From Acidobacteriota bacterium (GTDB lineage: Bacteria > Acidobacteriota > Terriglobia > Terriglobales > Acidobacteriaceae): a stretch of DNA of 7,427 bases. The DNA is taken from positions 1-7,427 of the forward strand of contig JANXQR010000653.1 of NCBI GenBank assembly GCA_025353435.1. The letters run 5' to 3'. The notes below the pieces were generated by a model that saw only the letters and a program-made list of their open reading frames with translations, made no database searches and had not been told where the DNA came from. Both the position numbers and the translations under genes were made by a program. Positions 5,590-7,427 of the stretch are shown in pieces; the first letter of the stretch is position 1; each line of letters opens with the position of its first letter.

Positions 5590-5994
5590 TTAAGCAACCA
5601 GTTGAGCGCAGTGCGAGCACCGCTTCGCCGCCAGCGGAATATCGCTGAGGCACTCTGGGCAGGCCTTGGTCGAAGGCGGCGCATCCGGCACCGGCTTTTT
5701 GAACTTGTTCATCAGTGTGTTAATGGGCAGCACCATCCCGAAGTACACCACCAACGCCACGATGAGGAACGAAAACGCGGCATTCAGGAAGTTGCCGTAC
5801 ATCACCTTGCCGCCATTCACCTCGAACACCAGCGCCTCGAAACTGGGCTTGCCGACGACCGCCGCAATCAGCGGCGTCATGATGTCTTTGACGAATGAAT
5901 TGACGATCGCGCCGAACGCCCAGCCAATAATGACGGCCACCGCCAGGTCAATGACGTTGCCACGCAGAACGAAATCTCGAAATCCTTTGATCAC
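5590..5994 (-). CDS. mscL: Large-conductance mechanosensitive channel MscL with zinc-ribbon tail
   Basis: 134 aa. The N-terminal helix is followed by TM1 with the family signature RGNVIDLAVAVIIGWAFG (11-28), a periplasmic loop, TM2 (about 70-92) and a cytoplasmic tail. The homopentamer opens on membrane tension and vents solutes during hypo-osmotic shock. Gate position 20 is Ala, as in the mycobacterial channel, rather than the Gly22 of E. coli; position 25 is a bulky Trp. The tail does not end in the usual charged helical bundle. After a Pro-rich linker it has CPEC (112-115), ten residues, then CSHC (126-129), a likely four-cysteine metal site. Translation starts at GTG 5994, six bases after a perfect AGGAGG (complement of 6001-6006). 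It ends at the terminator at 5533-5559 and lies 62 nt downstream of the 106-aa membrane protein. Confidence 0.95.
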   Translation of the reverse strand: MIKGFRDFVLRGNVIDLAVAVIIGWAFGAIVNSFVKDIMTPLIAAVVGKPSFEALVFEVNGGKVMYGNFLNAAFSFLIVALVVYFGMVLPINTLMNKFKKPVPDAPPSTKACPECLSDIPLAAKRCSHCAQLVA

Positions 5995-6056
5995 TGGGAA
6001 CCTCCTCTTGCAGTCACGGAGCAGGTTAGCAGGCGAATTCCAACTTTACAAAGTAT

Positions 6057-6377
6057 TTAAGGGTAAAAGAATAGAAACACTGCCAGCCCCATGATCATTA
6101 CGTCGGTATAAAGCAGGATCAAAACGCCGGCCTGGTAGAGCGTCCACCTGCGGTGCATGCACCGCACCGTCTCGACCATCGCCACTAATGCCGTCAGCAC
6201 GGGCAGAATCTGCCACCGCGACGAGTGCAGATCATCAATATTCGGGAAGCCGCCCAGATGCAGGCTCACAGCGAATGCGCCAAGCGCCAGCACGACGCTT
6301 CGGACGATTGAAGGCTGCTTGAGCCGGAGAAATGATGTGCGCGGAAGCACGATCTCTACATTACCGCAATGCGGCAC
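6057..6377 (-). CDS. Small three-span membrane protein, unknown function
   Basis: 106 aa if the GTG at 6377 is used. There are three hydrophobic spans: about 26-43, 55-73 and 79-104, the last running to the C-terminal FLFFYP. Between spans 1 and 2 is a polar GGFPNIDDLHSSRW loop, and between 2 and 3 a basic RCMHRRW, which predicts that this second loop is cytoplasmic. I recognise no family. The start is uncertain: neither the GTG at 6377 nor the in-frame GTG at 6350 has a clear ribosome-binding site. Support is the clean membrane topology, the absence of a competing gene and the fit between mtnA and mscL on the same strand. It could be translated as part of an mtnA-to-mscL run. Confidence 0.65.
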   Translation of the reverse strand: MPHCGNVEIVLPRTSFLRLKQPSIVRSVVLALGAFAVSLHLGGFPNIDDLHSSRWQILPVLTALVAMVETVRCMHRRWTLYQAGVLILLYTDVMIMGLAVFLFFYP

Positions 6378-6430
6378 CAGCAGGCAGGCCGTTCCGCTCG
6401 TAGAGAACCTCTGTCGCTAGGGGAGTCAAA

Positions 6431-6469
6431 GCTGGCTAAACAGCTCCAGCCGAGATGACGATTTCGTCA
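6431..6469 (-). terminator. Tandem hairpins just after mtnA
   Basis: Directly after the mtnA stop codon, on the minus strand, TGACGAAATCGTCA (6469-6456) folds as a 5-bp stem with a four-base loop, and GCTGG (6450-6446) pairs with CCAGC (6435-6431) across ten bases, followed only by TTTGACT. Both are short and the T-run is poor, so this is a weak terminator or an RNA-stabilising 3' end at best; partial read-through into the 106-aa gene and mscL is plausible. Confidence 0.3.
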
Positions 6470-6472
6470 GAC

Positions 6473-7427
6473 TTACTTGGCCGCCAGCTCCATCTCCTTG
6501 AGCGACTCCGCATAAGGCGCCCGCAGCACCCCGCGCTCCGTAATGATCGCCGTCACATATTTTGCAGGGGTCACATCGAACGCCGGATTGCAGATGCCCA
6601 CCCCATGCGGCGTCAACTGCTTGCCGCCGTGATGCGTCACCTCCACTGGCGACCGCTCCTCGATCGGAATCGCATCGCCCGTCGCCGTCGCTGTATCGAT
6701 GGTCGACCACGGCGCTGCGCAATAAAACGGAATGCCGTGCTCCTTCGCCAGGATCGCCACGTTATAGGTTCCGATCTTGTTGGCAAAGTCGCCATTCGCG
6801 GCAATGCGATCCGCGCCCACCACCACGGCATGGATCTTGCCCACCCGCATCAAGCTGGCCGCCATGTTGTCGCAGATCACCGTGGTCGGAATGCCGTCGG
6901 CCATCAGCTCCCACGCCGTCAGCCGCGCGCCCTGCAAAAACGGCCGCGTCTCATCGGCGTACACGTGAATCCGCTTGCCATGCTCCACCGCAGCGCGAAT
7001 CACGCCCAGCGCCGTGCCGTAGCCGCAAGTGGCCAGTGCGCCGGCGTTGCAATGCGTCAGAACGCCGCCTTCATCCGGGAGCAACTCGCCCCCAAACGCG
7101 CCCAGAGTCTTGCACGCCGCAATGTCTTCTTCGTACATCGCATGCGCTTCGGCCAGGATTGTTTGCCGAATCTCAGCCATCGACGCACCCTGCACCCGGA
7201 GTTCTGCAAACAGACCCTTCATGCGGTCGATCGCCCAGAACAGGTTCACCGCCGTAGGCCTGGTCCCCGCCAGCCGCGCGCAAATCGCTTCGAACTCCGG
7301 AGAAAACTCTTCCGCCGTCTCAGCGGTCGACTCCTTCGCCCCCAGCGCCACGCCGTAGGCCGCAGAAACGCCAATAGCCGGCGCACCCCGCACCACCATG
7401 GTCACGATCACATCCGCAACCTGTTCG
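6473..7427 (-). CDS. mtnA: S-methyl-5-thioribose-1-phosphate isomerase, 5' end missing
   Basis: The frame is open to the right edge and continues past it; 317 residues are visible, so about 25-35 N-terminal residues are missing. The GTG at 7411 is not the start: EQVAD precedes it in frame, matching the region before the substrate-loop motif TMVVRGAPAIG. Signatures are VNLFWAIDRM, THCNAGALATCGYGTALG with the catalytic Cys (TGC at 7051-7049), YADETRPFLQGARLT and VGADRIAANGDFANKIGTY with the catalytic Asp. The Cys and Asp are exactly 80 residues apart, as Cys160 and Asp240 are in the Bacillus enzyme. It isomerises methylthioribose-1-phosphate to methylthioribulose-1-phosphate in methionine salvage, in the cytoplasm. 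The family is related to eIF2B subunits; ribose-1,5-bisphosphate isomerases are paralogous, but the motif set here fits MtnA. No other salvage genes lie within the window. Confidence 0.95.
   Translation of the reverse strand, partial: EQVADVIVTMVVRGAPAIGVSAAYGVALGAKESTAETAEEFSPEFEAICARLAGTRPTAVNLFWAIDRMKGLFAELRVQGASMAEIRQTILAEAHAMYEEDIAACKTLGAFGGELLPDEGGVLTHCNAGALATCGYGTALGVIRAAVEHGKRIHVYADETRPFLQGARLTAWELMADGIPTTVICDNMAASLMRVGKIHAVVVGADRIAANGDFANKIGTYNVAILAKEHGIPFYCAAPWSTIDTATATGDAIPIEERSPVEVTHHGGKQLTPHGVGICNPAFDVTPAKYVTAIITERGVLRAPYAESLKEMELAAK

Noticed and set aside
6043..6054. ACTTT-AC-AAAGT dyad between the 106-aa gene and mscL as a terminator or operator
   Set aside because: Five AT-rich base pairs with a two-base centre cannot form a useful hairpin, and no T-run or promoter elements accompany it.
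6562..7257. Plus-strand 231-codon frame opposite mtnA
   Set aside because: The Ser/Arg/Pro-rich composition is what the complement of a GC-rich coding strand gives; mtnA on the other strand has complete family signatures.

Overview
The window looks like chromosomal DNA of a free-living Gram-negative bacterium. An acidobacterium (Terriglobia-like) is my best guess. The support is a system I cytochrome c maturation locus with the Cys variant of CcmE, a secreted glutamate-carboxypeptidase-II-like M28 peptidase, a zinc-ribbon-tailed MscL, and frequent GTG/TTG starts with good Shine-Dalgarno sites. The lineage is inferred from family resemblance, not from a marker gene. I see no insertion sequence, CRISPR array, tRNA or rRNA.

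Layout from left to right. Minus strand 1-650: ccmE, followed 4 nt after its stop by the first 39 codons of an ABC ATPase, almost certainly ccmA, which runs off the left edge. Minus strand 651-1546: a stretch with no conventional gene. It holds two previously hidden 32-codon ORFs (846-944 and 1179-1277). Each has its own AAGGAG ribosome-binding site, and the two encode ungapped paralogous single-span membrane microproteins (12 of 32 residues identical). The DNA around them is rich in small dyads, GTAAC-type repeats and overlapping hairpins. Minus strand 1547-4145: a small secreted six-cysteine protein, then a secreted M28 peptidase with all five metal ligands. Plus strand 4213-5529: a 12-span MFS transporter with a TTG start, divergent from the secreted protein. 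Minus strand 5533-7427: mtnA (its 5' end is beyond the right edge), a small three-span membrane protein, mscL, and an intrinsic terminator that closes this run and lies just behind the convergent MFS gene.

How the genes relate. CcmE and CcmA belong to the same heme-handling pathway at the cytoplasmic membrane. The six-cysteine protein and the peptidase are both exported and may be co-transcribed. mtnA (methionine salvage), the 106-aa membrane protein and mscL have no obvious shared function and are probably just neighbours on one strand. The most novel item is the tandem pair of 32-aa microproteins upstream of the ccm genes.
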